Origin: Candidatus Cryptobacteroides faecipullorum | Lineage (GTDB): Bacteria; Bacteroidota; Bacteroidia; Bacteroidales; UBA932 | NCBI GenBank assembly: GCA_017694885.1 | Contig: JADIMH010000045.1 | Location: 1 to 51,432 of the forward strand | Length of the DNA stretch: 51,432 nt | Direction of reading: 5' to 3' | Shown: positions 17,756 through 27,346 of the stretch, piece after piece | Layout: each line of letters begins with the position of its first letter | Position numbering within the stretch: position 1 is the stretch's first letter | Made by a program: the position numbers and the translations under genes | Notes under the pieces: generated by a model | What the model saw: the letters and a program-made list of their open reading frames with translations, nothing else | Database searches by the model: none | Told to the model about the DNA's origin: nothing

Positions 17756-18715
17756 CTATCGTATTACGATAGTATTTGTCTGCCTGTCATACTCGTAAGT
17801 AAAGTCAGAAACAAGCTCCAGCATGGAAAGCGCATGCTCGATGCCTTCGGATATCCTGAACTTTCCACGTGTATAGCGTATTTCAGGGACAGCATCCCTG
17901 TCTATGACTATATCCACATCATAAGCCATCTCGAATTTCTTCATCAGCTGGTCGAACGGAATCCCGACAATATCTATGAGCCCTTCCGTCCAGCATTCTA
18001 CGGCACCGGGATTCTCTATCCGCTCGACGTACAGATGCTCGTCCTTCATTTTCACCATCTGGTTCGCCTTGAGGATATATTCTTCACCCGAACTGAGCTT
18101 GTTGACCACCTTGATTGATCCCCTTAGCAAAGCCGCGGAAAAATCCTGCCCCGCCTCATCGACGGCTACGTTGAAACGCGTACCCAGCACCGAGATGACA
18201 GATGCGTACGTATCGACATTGAAAGGGCGCCTGGTATCTTTCGCGACATCGAAAAGCACTTCTCCGCTATAGATCTTCACATCGCGCGACTTTCTCGAAA
18301 AAACGGCCGGATACTCTATTTCAGTTCCTGAATTAAGCCACATGCGCGTGCCGTCTTCAAGAGTCAGCTGCATGCTTTTACCGGCAGGTACATATACGGT
18401 CTCGACCTTTGCGGACAGCCTGTCCATAGTGTAGTTCCGAGTCGCCAGCCCTACGCCTCCGGCAAGCAGGACAACGGCCGCGACCGATGCGGCCGCCACA
18501 ATGATCCTGCGGATCACCGTACTCTTCCCGGCATGACCGGATGCCTGTTTCCGTTCTTCGCCATGGATAATCATGCCCTCATAAAGAAAATGGGCGTCGG
18601 AATACTGTTTGGCATGGCTCCCGTCCGGATCATCGGCAAGCCATTCCTTCACCCGGGCCTCTTCTTCAGGAGTGGTAGAGCACTTTAAATATTTTATAAG
18701 AAGATACGTTTCCAT
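17756..18715 (-). CDS. FecR-family anti-sigma factor
   Basis: About 319 residues from the ATG at 18715 (METYLLIKYLKC). A short cytoplasmic N-terminal domain (1-69) should bind the sigma factor. One membrane helix (about 70-92, VAAASVAAVVLLAGGVGL) is followed by the periplasmic FecR domain (about 100-215, with VPAGKSMQLTLEDGTRMWL and VLGTRFNV) and a DUF4974-type C-terminal domain (VGIPFDQLMKKFEMAYDVDI) that contacts the SusC STN domain. It is transcribed away from the ECF sigma gene and toward susC, giving the usual trio of sigma, anti-sigma and transporter. Confidence 0.93.
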   Translation of the reverse strand: METYLLIKYLKCSTTPEEEARVKEWLADDPDGSHAKQYSDAHFLYEGMIIHGEERKQASGHAGKSTVIRRIIVAAASVAAVVLLAGGVGLATRNYTMDRLSAKVETVYVPAGKSMQLTLEDGTRMWLNSGTEIEYPAVFSRKSRDVKIYSGEVLFDVAKDTRRPFNVDTYASVISVLGTRFNVAVDEAGQDFSAALLRGSIKVVNKLSSGEEYILKANQMVKMKDEHLYVERIENPGAVECWTEGLIDIVGIPFDQLMKKFEMAYDVDIVIDRDAVPEIRYTRGKFRISEGIEHALSMLELVSDFTYEYDRQTNTIVIR

Positions 18716-18850
18716 TAATATTTCATGACAAAACAATAATAAGACACTTCAAAATAAGAGTCAGACCCCTAAAATGAAAAAAAAATTAAAATTTTCTTAA
18801 CAATTAAATTATTACCATATTTGCAGTCGCTCTATTGTTCTAAGGCCGGA

Positions 18851-19426
18851 ATGATAAACGACGAAATAACTTCACAGGAATTCGGTCAGCTTTTTCTCAA
18901 ATACAGGGACAGGTTCATCGCAATAGCCCGTTCCTACGTAAGGGATGAAGTGGCCGCAGAGGATATTGTTGCCGAAAGCTTCACTGTTTTCTGGGACAGC
19001 CGCAAGGAAATAGACATTGCCACAGTCCCCGAGGCCTATATATTGCAGATGGTCAAGAACAGATGCATCAACTACCTGAGAGACAAGGCTAACAGACTGC
19101 GCATCCAGCAGAAGATGCATGAGGATTCCTACAAGGCCATAATGGCCGAAATAGGAGTATTGGGGAAAGACGAACTGGGGCTGATCTTCAGGTCCGACAT
19201 CGCCACCATATTCAAGAACCTGCTCGATTCCATTCCGGAGTCCACCAGGGACATTTTCCTTGCAAGCAGATTCGAAAACCTGACCTACAATGAAATAGCG
19301 GAAAAATACGGCGTTTCGCCACGCAAAGTGAAAAGGGAGATACAGCATGTCCTTGAGATCATGCGCATCTCCCTGAAAGATTATCTTCCCCTGTTGCTGA
19401 TTGTCTACTCTCTGCTGAACGAGTAA
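18851..19426 (+). CDS. ECF-type RNA polymerase sigma factor
   Basis: A 191-residue ECF sigma of the Bacteroidota FecI-like group. Region 2 (FLKYRDRFIAIARSYVRDEV, then AEDIVAESFTVFWDSR) and region 4 (FLASRFENLTYNEIAEKYGV, then SPRKVKREIQHVL) are intact. I use the ATG at 18851 (MINDEITSQ); the TTG at 18821 lies in a TATTTG stretch that may be promoter. It is divergent from fecR. It should direct transcription of the PUL when SusC signals N-glycan. Its last 22 nt overlap the 3' end of the convergent GH92 gene. Confidence 0.92.
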   Translation: MINDEITSQEFGQLFLKYRDRFIAIARSYVRDEVAAEDIVAESFTVFWDSRKEIDIATVPEAYILQMVKNRCINYLRDKANRLRIQQKMHEDSYKAIMAEIGVLGKDELGLIFRSDIATIFKNLLDSIPESTRDIFLASRFENLTYNEIAEKYGVSPRKVKREIQHVLEIMRISLKDYLPLLLIVYSLLNE

Positions 19427-21708
19427 GGCTTGTCGGCATCGGCCGTACCTCTGGTGTAATCCGGTACCGGAGACATGGTAAAGCTGATATACGGACCTTT
19501 CATTAGGTCTTCGTATTTCAGGAAATTATGGTTCCACACATCTCCGTGCACTTTCATGGATTTTACATACCTGTTCTCCGGCGAGTTGTCTTTTGCCTCC
19601 AGTGTCACCGTCTTTCCGTTCTCAAGTTTTATAAGAGCTTTTCTGAACAGAGGGGAACCGAGCACATACTCGTCAGAACCGGGACATACAGGATAGAAGC
19701 CTAAAGCTGAAAATACATACCAGGCCGAGGTCTGGCCATTGTCTTCATCTCCGCAATAGCCGTCAGGCGTAGCGCTGTAAAGACGGTCCATGACATCCCT
19801 TGCATGATACTGGGCCTTCCAAGGCTCTCCGGCATAGCCGTACAGATAGATCATGTGCTGGGCAGGCTGGTTTCCATGCGCATAATTGCCCATATGCGCG
19901 ACCTGCATCTCAGTAATTTCATGGATACGGCCGCCATAGTACGAATCATCATATACAGGCGGAACCACGAAGACCGAATCAAGCATATGGCAGAATTCCT
20001 TCTCCCCTCCCATAAGGTCGATCAGCCCCTGGACATCATGGAATACCGACCATGTATAATGCCATGCGTTGCCTTCCGTAAAGGCATCACCCCATTTGTA
20101 CGGGCTGAACGGACTCTGGAAAGAGCCGTCTTCATTACGGCCGCGCATGAGTTTCGTGTGCGGATCGAATACGTTCCTGTAGTTCATAGCCCTGGCGGCC
20201 CATTTTTCAAGTTCGGCTTCCGGACGGCCCATCTTTTCGGCTATCTGCAGGATGCACCAGTCATTGTATGCATACTCCAAGGTTCTGGCCACATTCTCGT
20301 TAATTCCTACGTTATAGGGAATATAACCGAGAGTGTTGTAATATTCATGGCCGAGCCTGCCGGTCGAACTGACCTGAGGATGGACATGCTCCGTCCCGTA
20401 TTCTATGGCTGAATAAAGCTTCTGTATTCCGGCCGGATAAATATCCTTGACATAGGCATCGGCTACGACCGAAGCGGAGTTGTTCCCTACCATACAGCCA
20501 CGGTGTCCCGGGCTGGCCCACTCCGGAAGGAATTCATTTTCCCCGGCAATATTCTCAAGTCCCTGCTGTATCTCTTCGTTCACGGAAGGATAAACCAGAT
20601 TCAGCAGAGGAAACAGTGCCCTGAATGTATCCCAGAAGCCGGTGTCGGTATAGAGATAGCCGCTGCGGACTTCACCGTTGTAAGGACTGTAATGGAGTAT
20701 CTGCCCGGTCTCGTCCACTTCATAGAATTTTCTCGGGAAAAGCACGCTCCTGTAAAGACATGAGTAGAATGTCCGGTACTGGTCCACGGTACCTCCTCCG
20801 ACAGTTATCCTCCCCAGCACATCGTTCCACAGGGCACGGGCTTCGCCCTTGACGGTTTCGAAATCTTTTCCTGCCACCTCTTTCAGGTTCGTATATGCCT
20901 GCTTTTCCGAAATAAATGAAGAAGCGACATCGACATTGACCTTCTCGTCTCTGACGGTCCTGAATTTAACTACCGCTATCGCATGGTTTCCACTATGCTC
21001 TCCGGCGGAAGACACTCCTTCCGCTACCAGGTTCTGGCCGTCATAGATACTGAAGCTCTCGATAGGCTTGTCGAAAACAAGGACAAACCAGTTGCGGAAG
21101 TTGCCGGGAACCCCGCCGCTGTTTCTGGTTGTATAACCCGTCACGGTATTCGTTTTCGGATCGACTTTTATATAAGAGCCTCTATCGAAGGCATCTACTA
21201 CTATTCCAGAAGTCTCGCTCGCCGGGAAAGTGAAGCGGAATTTGGCCGCCCTGTCGGATGGAGTCAGCTCCGCATTGATGTCATGGTCGGCAAGGTAGAC
21301 CTGATAATAATACGGACGGGCGGTCTCCGACTTATGGGAGAACCAGCTTGCACGTGCATTTTCATCCGCTTTCGCTGCATCCCTGACAGGCATGATGGAG
21401 AACTGTCCGTAATCGTTTATCCATGGGGATGGCTGGTGGGTCTGTTTCAGACCGCGGATCAGATGGGCATCATAACGGTAAGTCCATCCGTCGCCCATCG
21501 TACCTGTCTGAGGTGTCCAGAAATTCATTCCCCAAGGGACTGCAGTAGCCGGATAGGTATTACCTGTCGACAGAGGGAATTCCGAAAGGGTACCCATGAG
21601 TGTTGTGACATGGTCTGCAGGATTTTCCACCATCAGGACCTCGTCCCCGGAACAGGAAGCGAAAGCCAGAGTACAGAGCAGAGAGATTGCCAATTTATTT
21701 ATTTTCAT
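19405..21708 (-). CDS. GH92 alpha-mannosidase, lipoprotein (GNQP subgroup)
   Basis: A 767-residue calcium-dependent exo-alpha-mannosidase of family GH92, with a lipobox FASC (Cys19). The family segments are present: DTFRALFPL, EWASPGHRGCMVGN, the catalytic-base region CGDEDNGQTSAWYV (from about residue 652) and GFYPVCPG. The N-terminal signature differs from its two neighbours (TLMGTLSEFPLSTGNTYPA), and the substrate-proximal motif reads HGNQPAQH rather than HGNEPSHH, so a different linkage preference is likely. Last gene of the MFS-led operon, 20 nt after the second GH92; its end overlaps the sigma gene by 22 nt. Confidence 0.93.
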   Translation of the reverse strand: MKINKLAISLLCTLAFASCSGDEVLMVENPADHVTTLMGTLSEFPLSTGNTYPATAVPWGMNFWTPQTGTMGDGWTYRYDAHLIRGLKQTHQPSPWINDYGQFSIMPVRDAAKADENARASWFSHKSETARPYYYQVYLADHDINAELTPSDRAAKFRFTFPASETSGIVVDAFDRGSYIKVDPKTNTVTGYTTRNSGGVPGNFRNWFVLVFDKPIESFSIYDGQNLVAEGVSSAGEHSGNHAIAVVKFRTVRDEKVNVDVASSFISEKQAYTNLKEVAGKDFETVKGEARALWNDVLGRITVGGGTVDQYRTFYSCLYRSVLFPRKFYEVDETGQILHYSPYNGEVRSGYLYTDTGFWDTFRALFPLLNLVYPSVNEEIQQGLENIAGENEFLPEWASPGHRGCMVGNNSASVVADAYVKDIYPAGIQKLYSAIEYGTEHVHPQVSSTGRLGHEYYNTLGYIPYNVGINENVARTLEYAYNDWCILQIAEKMGRPEAELEKWAARAMNYRNVFDPHTKLMRGRNEDGSFQSPFSPYKWGDAFTEGNAWHYTWSVFHDVQGLIDLMGGEKEFCHMLDSVFVVPPVYDDSYYGGRIHEITEMQVAHMGNYAHGNQPAQHMIYLYGYAGEPWKAQYHARDVMDRLYSATPDGYCGDEDNGQTSAWYVFSALGFYPVCPGSDEYVLGSPLFRKALIKLENGKTVTLEAKDNSPENRYVKSMKVHGDVWNHNFLKYEDLMKGPYISFTMSPVPDYTRGTADADKPYSFSRE

Positions 21709-21728
21709 ATCTTTAAACTATTATTACC

Positions 21729-23921
21729 TTATTTGGAAAATGCCATATCATTAGGCTCCGGCCCCATTCGGAATTCAAGGGTACCTCCTGCCTTGATATC
21801 CTTGAAATCGATGTACGGATTCGTGTACGGCCGGCCGTTCAGCGTTACGCTCTGAATGTAGATGTTCTCCTCGCTGTTATCTACGGTCCTTACGGTAAAC
21901 ACACCTCCGGGGACCTTGATTTCAGCCTCGTCGAACAGAGGGGAACCGAACCAGTACCTGCCGCCTGCTTCCGTCTGGTAGAAACCGAGAGCAGACAGAA
22001 TGTACCATGCGGACATCTGGCCTACGTCCTCATTGCCTGAAAGGCCGTCAGGAGCGTCATGATACATGGTAGAAAGGACTTCACGCACTTTCTCCGCCGT
22101 TTTCCACGGCTGGCCGGCTACTGTATAGAAATACAGGATATGGTGGCTCGGCTCGTTGCCGTGCGCATATTGGCCGATAAGGCCCGATATGTCAGGCGAT
22201 GTGTTGCCCCCTTCGATGTCGGATGAAACGATGAAGAGAGAGTCCAGTTTGCCAAGGAAAGCCTCTTTGGATCCGAAACAGCCTACCAGCCCGTCAAAAT
22301 CATGAGGGGCAAGCCATGTGTACTGCCATGCATTGCCTTCGCAATAGTCATCGGCCCTGTGGGTGGATGCGAACGGACTGAACGGTGTACGGAAATTTCC
22401 TTTGGAATCCTTGCCTCTCATAAAACCGGTCTGAGGGTCAAAGAAATTCCTGTAAGAATGGCTGCGTTCAAGGAAATATTCATAGTCCCCGGTCTTCCCG
22501 AGCTTCTTCGCCGCATCGGCTACGGCGCCGTCGGCTATGGCATATTCCATATCGTAGGCTACGGCTTCATTGAACAGGTCGCAAGGTATGTATCCGTATT
22601 TCATTCTGAGATCCTGCCCTCTGTCCGGACGGACAGCCGAGTTTTTCATAGCCTCGAAAGCCATCTCTTTATCGAAACCGCCGAAATCTTTCAGGACAGC
22701 ATCGGCCACTGCAATGACGCCGGGATTCCCGACCATGCAGTCAGTCTCGCATCCCATCAGATGCCATACAGGGAGCTTGCCCTGCTGCTTGTAGATAGTC
22801 AGCATGGTATTGACGATGTCCGGCATCTTCTCCTGATGGATGATAGTCGCAAGAGGAAGGGCGGCGCGATAGGTATCCCAAAGTGAGAACGTAGTATAAT
22901 TGACAAATCCTTCCGGTGCATGATTCTGATGGTCGGCTCCGTAATAGCTTCCGTCCACATCGCAAAATACTGAAGGAGCTATCATGGTATGATACAGTGC
23001 CGTATAGAAGATTTCCCTGGCAGATTCATCGGAAGTCCTGATGCGTATTTTGGATAGTTCCCTGTTCCATGCCTCATCAGCGGCCTGTGCGACCGCTTCG
23101 AAATCCCAGCCGGGAAGCTCGGCTTCCAGATTCTTGCGGGCTCCTTCGATGCTCACAGGCGACAGGGCTACTTTCAGCAATACCTGCTCTCCTTCACCTG
23201 TCTTGAAGGAAGCCCTTCCGTACATGTCATCAGGACCGGCAAGGGTGAAACTGTCGAAAGGTTTGGAAAACTCCGCAACGAAGTACACCCTCTGGTCGGA
23301 GGCCCAGCCTTTCGAGAATCTGCAGCCTTCCACCCTGGTGTTGCCAGAGGCTTTCATTTCTGTCTTTGTCGCAGCATCCCAGCAGCCCCCGTTCTGCAGG
23401 TCGAATACCAGGGCGGCTTCCTCGGAAGCAGGGAAGGTATACCTGTGAAGGCCTACACGTGCCGTAGCGGTCATCTCCGCCGTAACGCCGTAACGCACAA
23501 GCGGCACCTTGTAATATCCCGGACGGCTGACTTCCTGCGTCCTGTCCGCATAAGACCACAGACCGGATGTCTGGTCATCCTCGGTACCTCTGGCATAAGT
23601 CACATCCCCGGTAACAGGCATGACCGTAATGTCGAAAAGGTCTCCGATACCTGTTCCGCTGAGATGGGTATGGGAAAAGCCTATTACGGTAGAATCGCTT
23701 TCATGATAGCCGGAGCACCAGTCCCACTCCTGAGGGATGCTGGTAGGTCCCAGCTGCACGAAACCGAACGGTACGTTTGCCCCTACGAACACGTGCCCGT
23801 GGCCGCCGGTACCTATGGAAGTGTTTACATATGCAGTAAGGCTTTCCTGTTCCGAAGCGCCTGAGCACCCGGATAAAACACCTGAGGCACAGAATAATAA
23901 AGATTTAAGTAAAGTTTTCAT
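21729..23921 (-). CDS. GH92 alpha-mannosidase, lipoprotein (GNEP subgroup)
   Basis: A 730-residue GH92 enzyme with a lipoprotein signal (LSGC, Cys19). It has the classic start (AYVNTSIGTGGHGHVFVGA), the FSLWDTYRAALPL strand, the HGNEPSHHILYFY motif and the catalytic-base segment GNEDVGQMSAWYI (from about residue 629). GH92 enzymes remove single alpha-mannose residues with inversion and need Ca2+. HGNEPSHH is the common form among characterised alpha-1,2/1,3 enzymes, so outer-arm trimming is likely, though linkage cannot be read from sequence alone. It lies between the other two GH92 genes. Confidence 0.94.
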   Translation of the reverse strand: MKTLLKSLLFCASGVLSGCSGASEQESLTAYVNTSIGTGGHGHVFVGANVPFGFVQLGPTSIPQEWDWCSGYHESDSTVIGFSHTHLSGTGIGDLFDITVMPVTGDVTYARGTEDDQTSGLWSYADRTQEVSRPGYYKVPLVRYGVTAEMTATARVGLHRYTFPASEEAALVFDLQNGGCWDAATKTEMKASGNTRVEGCRFSKGWASDQRVYFVAEFSKPFDSFTLAGPDDMYGRASFKTGEGEQVLLKVALSPVSIEGARKNLEAELPGWDFEAVAQAADEAWNRELSKIRIRTSDESAREIFYTALYHTMIAPSVFCDVDGSYYGADHQNHAPEGFVNYTTFSLWDTYRAALPLATIIHQEKMPDIVNTMLTIYKQQGKLPVWHLMGCETDCMVGNPGVIAVADAVLKDFGGFDKEMAFEAMKNSAVRPDRGQDLRMKYGYIPCDLFNEAVAYDMEYAIADGAVADAAKKLGKTGDYEYFLERSHSYRNFFDPQTGFMRGKDSKGNFRTPFSPFASTHRADDYCEGNAWQYTWLAPHDFDGLVGCFGSKEAFLGKLDSLFIVSSDIEGGNTSPDISGLIGQYAHGNEPSHHILYFYTVAGQPWKTAEKVREVLSTMYHDAPDGLSGNEDVGQMSAWYILSALGFYQTEAGGRYWFGSPLFDEAEIKVPGGVFTVRTVDNSEENIYIQSVTLNGRPYTNPYIDFKDIKAGGTLEFRMGPEPNDMAFSK

Positions 23922-23990
23922 TATTTATTTTTTTACAATTTTCCTTTCGGGCAAATCTCCCGGCTAACGGACATCGCCCTCCGATAACGG

Positions 23991-26252
23991 TCATCTGCAG
24001 TCGAATACGAGATGTCCGCCCTGAAGCATTTCATGATGGCCGATGCGGAAACCCCTGAAAGGCTTTCCGCCCGAAGTAATGCCACGTATGTACCCGTCCC
24101 CGTCTTTCTCTATCACAAGCCTGTCCGTTCCGGCATATTCCGGATCAAGAGTCAGTTCTATACGGTCAAACACCGGGGCGGTAAGCGTATAATGAGGCTC
24201 TCCCGGACAGTCCGGATAGAATCCCATCATGGAGAATACGGCCCACGCCGACATGGTACCTGTATCGTCATTGCCCGGAATACCGTCCGCTTCGGGCCTG
24301 TAATACTTGTCCAGCAGCATCTTTACGGTCTTTTGGGTACGCCACTCCTCTCCTTTGAAGTAGCTGAAAAGATACGGATAGGCTATATCCGGTTCATTTG
24401 CAGGATCATACAGTCCTTCATCGAATACCATCTGCAGCTTGTCTACGAATTTCTTCTTTCCGCCCATCAGTTTTGCAAGGCCTTTGATATCATGAGGAAC
24501 GTAGAAAGTATAGTTCCAGGCGCTGCCTTCGTGGAAACCCGGGGCCGTCTCGAAATTCTCGCCCTGGCGCGGATCGAAAGGAGAATAGAAGGTTCCGTCC
24601 ATTTTCAAAGGTCTGAGAGTACCGTACTCCGGACAATAGTAATGTCTGTAGCCCAGGGAAGCCTCCTTGAAACGGGCTGCATCCCCGGCATGTCCGAGAG
24701 AATCGGCCAGCAGGGAAAGCGCGTGGTCGGCGATATAGTATTCAAGGGCGTGCGAAACCGCGTTGTCCCCTGAAAGGTCGGCAGCAAATACTCCAAGAGG
24801 GATATACCCCCTTTCTATGTAAGGATCCACGTCCGGACGCATCCTGTTCTGCGCTCCCGGAGTGGTGGCCGACTTTATAAAAGCCTGATAGGCCGTTTCG
24901 ATGTCAAAGTCCTTCAATCCCTTGAACCATGTATCTGCTATGACCGGAATCGCAGGATCGCCTTCCATGGTAAATGTTTCCCTGCCGTAGAGCTCCCACT
25001 TCGGCATCCATCCCCACTCCTTGTATATGCCGATCATGGAGCGTACCATGTCCAGCTGGCGGTCAGGATAAAGCAGTGTCATGAGCTGGTGGACATTACG
25101 GTAAGTGTCCCACAGAGAAAAGACCGTATATCTGTTCTGTCCTTCCGGAACCGTCCCTACGCCGTCATTTTCCATCAGAGGATACTCGCCGTTTACATCA
25201 TTAAGTATATTCGGATGAATAAGAGCATGGTACAGGCCGGTATAGAAAACCGTCTTCTGGTCTTCCGTACCTCCGGAAACCCTGATCTTCGACAGGTCGC
25301 GTTCCCATCTCGCGGAAGCCTGCGCGCGCACGGCATCGAAATCGAACCCTTTCTGCTCTGCCTCCAGATTTTCACGGGCATTCTCGATGCTTACGAACGA
25401 AACGCCCATCTGCACCTCGACCTGTTCGCCTTCTTCCGTTTCGAACGTGAACCAGTATCCGATGTCATCTCCCGCCATTTCACGGCCATAACGCGTATAG
25501 ATCTTATACTTTCCATTATCAGGCGTCCATTCCGCCTCGACTCCTGTCATCACTCTCTGCTTCTTCCAGTATCCGCTTGCGACGGGAGTCTTGCTGACAC
25601 GCATCACAAAGTACATGGGGAATACGGCCTGCGGATTATAGCAGAACGTTCCCAGCAGTCTCATGCCCTCGATTTCTGTGTCGCTTACCTTCCTTACCAT
25701 GGCTCCTGTCTCGTTGGTCAGCCCTTCTCCAAGATTAAGCAGGATATGGCTTTCCCCTGCCGGAAAAGTAAACCTTTCGGCAGAAGTCCTTGTTGTAGCG
25801 CTTACCTCCGTCCTGATGCCATAGGCGGACAGGACATTGGAATAATAGCCGGGCTCGGCATATTCATCGGAGTACTCCGAACCGTAAATATGGTAGTCGA
25901 CTTGCAAAGGTCCCGCGGTAGGCATTACCAGCAAAGCTCCGAGCTCCGGACATCCCACTCCGCTGAGATTTACATGAGAATAGCCCGTAAAAAATTTGTT
26001 TTCAAAACAATACGGAGTCGACCACCACCGGCTGTCCTTGTCCCATACATTGAGATTGGAACCCATGACATTGAACGGGGACACGGACATGAGGCCGTTC
26101 GGGCAAACAGCTCCCGGATTGGTCGTACCGAAATTGGTCGAACCGACAAACGGATCGACATATCGGGTAACATTATCCGGAATTTCCTCCCCCGCAACGG
26201 ACAGACCTGCCGGAGCGAGGAAGAGAAGGGAAGCTAACAGTTTCAGTTTCAT
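23991..26252 (-). CDS. GH92 alpha-mannosidase, secreted (ANEP variant)
   Basis: About 753 residues from the ATG at 26252 (MKLKLLASLLFLAPAG). This gives a signal peptidase I-type leader and no lipobox Cys, unlike the other two GH92 proteins, so it may be soluble in the periplasm. The longer frame to 26369 would add 39 residues with no signal character and overlap the GH130 gene. Family signatures: RYVDPFVGSTNFG, FSLWDTYRNVH, GNDDTGTMSAWAVFSMMGFY. The usual HGNEPSHH is changed to PANEPDIAYPYLF, so its specificity pocket probably differs. It follows GH130 by 31 nt. Confidence 0.92.
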   Translation of the reverse strand: MKLKLLASLLFLAPAGLSVAGEEIPDNVTRYVDPFVGSTNFGTTNPGAVCPNGLMSVSPFNVMGSNLNVWDKDSRWWSTPYCFENKFFTGYSHVNLSGVGCPELGALLVMPTAGPLQVDYHIYGSEYSDEYAEPGYYSNVLSAYGIRTEVSATTRTSAERFTFPAGESHILLNLGEGLTNETGAMVRKVSDTEIEGMRLLGTFCYNPQAVFPMYFVMRVSKTPVASGYWKKQRVMTGVEAEWTPDNGKYKIYTRYGREMAGDDIGYWFTFETEEGEQVEVQMGVSFVSIENARENLEAEQKGFDFDAVRAQASARWERDLSKIRVSGGTEDQKTVFYTGLYHALIHPNILNDVNGEYPLMENDGVGTVPEGQNRYTVFSLWDTYRNVHQLMTLLYPDRQLDMVRSMIGIYKEWGWMPKWELYGRETFTMEGDPAIPVIADTWFKGLKDFDIETAYQAFIKSATTPGAQNRMRPDVDPYIERGYIPLGVFAADLSGDNAVSHALEYYIADHALSLLADSLGHAGDAARFKEASLGYRHYYCPEYGTLRPLKMDGTFYSPFDPRQGENFETAPGFHEGSAWNYTFYVPHDIKGLAKLMGGKKKFVDKLQMVFDEGLYDPANEPDIAYPYLFSYFKGEEWRTQKTVKMLLDKYYRPEADGIPGNDDTGTMSAWAVFSMMGFYPDCPGEPHYTLTAPVFDRIELTLDPEYAGTDRLVIEKDGDGYIRGITSGGKPFRGFRIGHHEMLQGGHLVFDCR

Positions 26253-26283
26253 ACAATGCGGTCTTAAAAACAAATCTGCCGGT

Positions 26284-27285
26284 TTACAGGATATTGGTCT
26301 TCTTGGTGAAATCGATGATTTCAGGAATGTAGCCGAAAGCCAGTCCGGTAACGGTATCCGCACATCCATAGTATACGGCTATGCGGCCGGTATGCGCATC
26401 ATGAAGTGCGGCGCACGGGAAAGCCACGTTCGGGACATCGCCCATGCACTCGTAATCCTTCTGCGGAGAGATGAGGTAAGGGCCGCTGCGGGCAATCACT
26501 TTCCAAGGCTGTTCGAGGTCGAGAAGTGCGGAGCCGAACGAATATACATATCCGTTACATGAATGGAGTACGCCATGATGGAAGATAAGCCAGCCTTCCG
26601 ATGTTTCTATAGGAATTGGGCCAGCACCTATCTTCATGCACTGCCATGCGCTCACCTCAAACGGGGCAGGAGACATCACATGGCGGTGGCGGCCCCAGAA
26701 TTCGAGATCAGGGGATTCGGAGTAGAAGATGTCTCCGAAAGCAGTATGGCCAGTGTCGCTCGGACGTGAAAGCATGGCGAAGTTCCCGTGAATCTTCTTC
26801 GGGAACATGACTCCGTTCCTGTTATATGGCAGAAAAGCGTTCTCCAGCTGATGGAACGTCTTGAAATCCTCGGTCCAGGCCACTCCGATAGTAGGTCCGT
26901 GATACCCGTTGCACCAGGTGACATAATACTTGTCCTCTATCTTGCAGACGCGCGGATCATAACCGTAGACCCACTCGCCGATCTCCTTGTCGTCGCACTG
27001 GAACACAAGCATTTCCGGATTGATGTCCCACTTGAGCCCATCCTTGGAAAAGCCGACGTGCAGACGCATGCGCCTGTTGGTGTCATCGCAGCGGAATACT
27101 CCGGCGAAGCCTTCCTTGAAAGGCACTACGGCCGAATTGAATATACTGTTGGATGTCGGTAGCAGATCCCTTGGAATTACAGGATTGGCCGAATATCTCC
27201 ACATCACTGACGACGATCCTGCCGGACGCTCCTCCCATGGCATGTTCGGAAGAGGGTTGCCTGAAATCTTTATTTCCTTGTTCAT
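26284..27285 (-). CDS. GH130 beta-mannoside phosphorylase
   Basis: A 333-residue cytosolic GH130 enzyme, read from the ATG at 27285 ([12 protein letters not shown]); the longer frame has no support and overlaps the MFS gene. The general-acid region [13 protein letters not shown] places D110 as the proton donor, and the phosphate-binding His/Arg segments ([23 protein letters not shown]) are present. Close relatives phosphorolyse Man-beta-1,4-GlcNAc, the core disaccharide left after N-glycan trimming, to mannose-1-phosphate and GlcNAc. The position between an MFS carrier and three GH92 genes supports this over mannan-type substrates. Confidence 0.9.
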   Translation of the reverse strand: MNKEIKISGNPLPNMPWEERPAGSSSVMWRYSANPVIPRDLLPTSNSIFNSAVVPFKEGFAGVFRCDDTNRRMRLHVGFSKDGLKWDINPEMLVFQCDDKEIGEWVYGYDPRVCKIEDKYYVTWCNGYHGPTIGVAWTEDFKTFHQLENAFLPYNRNGVMFPKKIHGNFAMLSRPSDTGHTAFGDIFYSESPDLEFWGRHRHVMSPAPFEVSAWQCMKIGAGPIPIETSEGWLIFHHGVLHSCNGYVYSFGSALLDLEQPWKVIARSGPYLISPQKDYECMGDVPNVAFPCAALHDAHTGRIAVYYGCADTVTGLAFGYIPEIIDFTKKTNIL

Positions 27286-27346
27286 TTCTTTTGTTGTTTT
27301 ATTGTTTATAAAATATCTCCAGTCAATAGGTAACTTATCCGCAGCG

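Noticed and set aside
18817..18824. CATATTTG before the ECF sigma gene as a promoter
   Set aside because: It differs from TAnnTTTG at the first base and has no -33 TTTG, so it is not listed as a feature.
25089..26237. A 382-codon open frame on the + strand
   Set aside because: It mirrors the third GH92 gene; no start signal or domain supports it.
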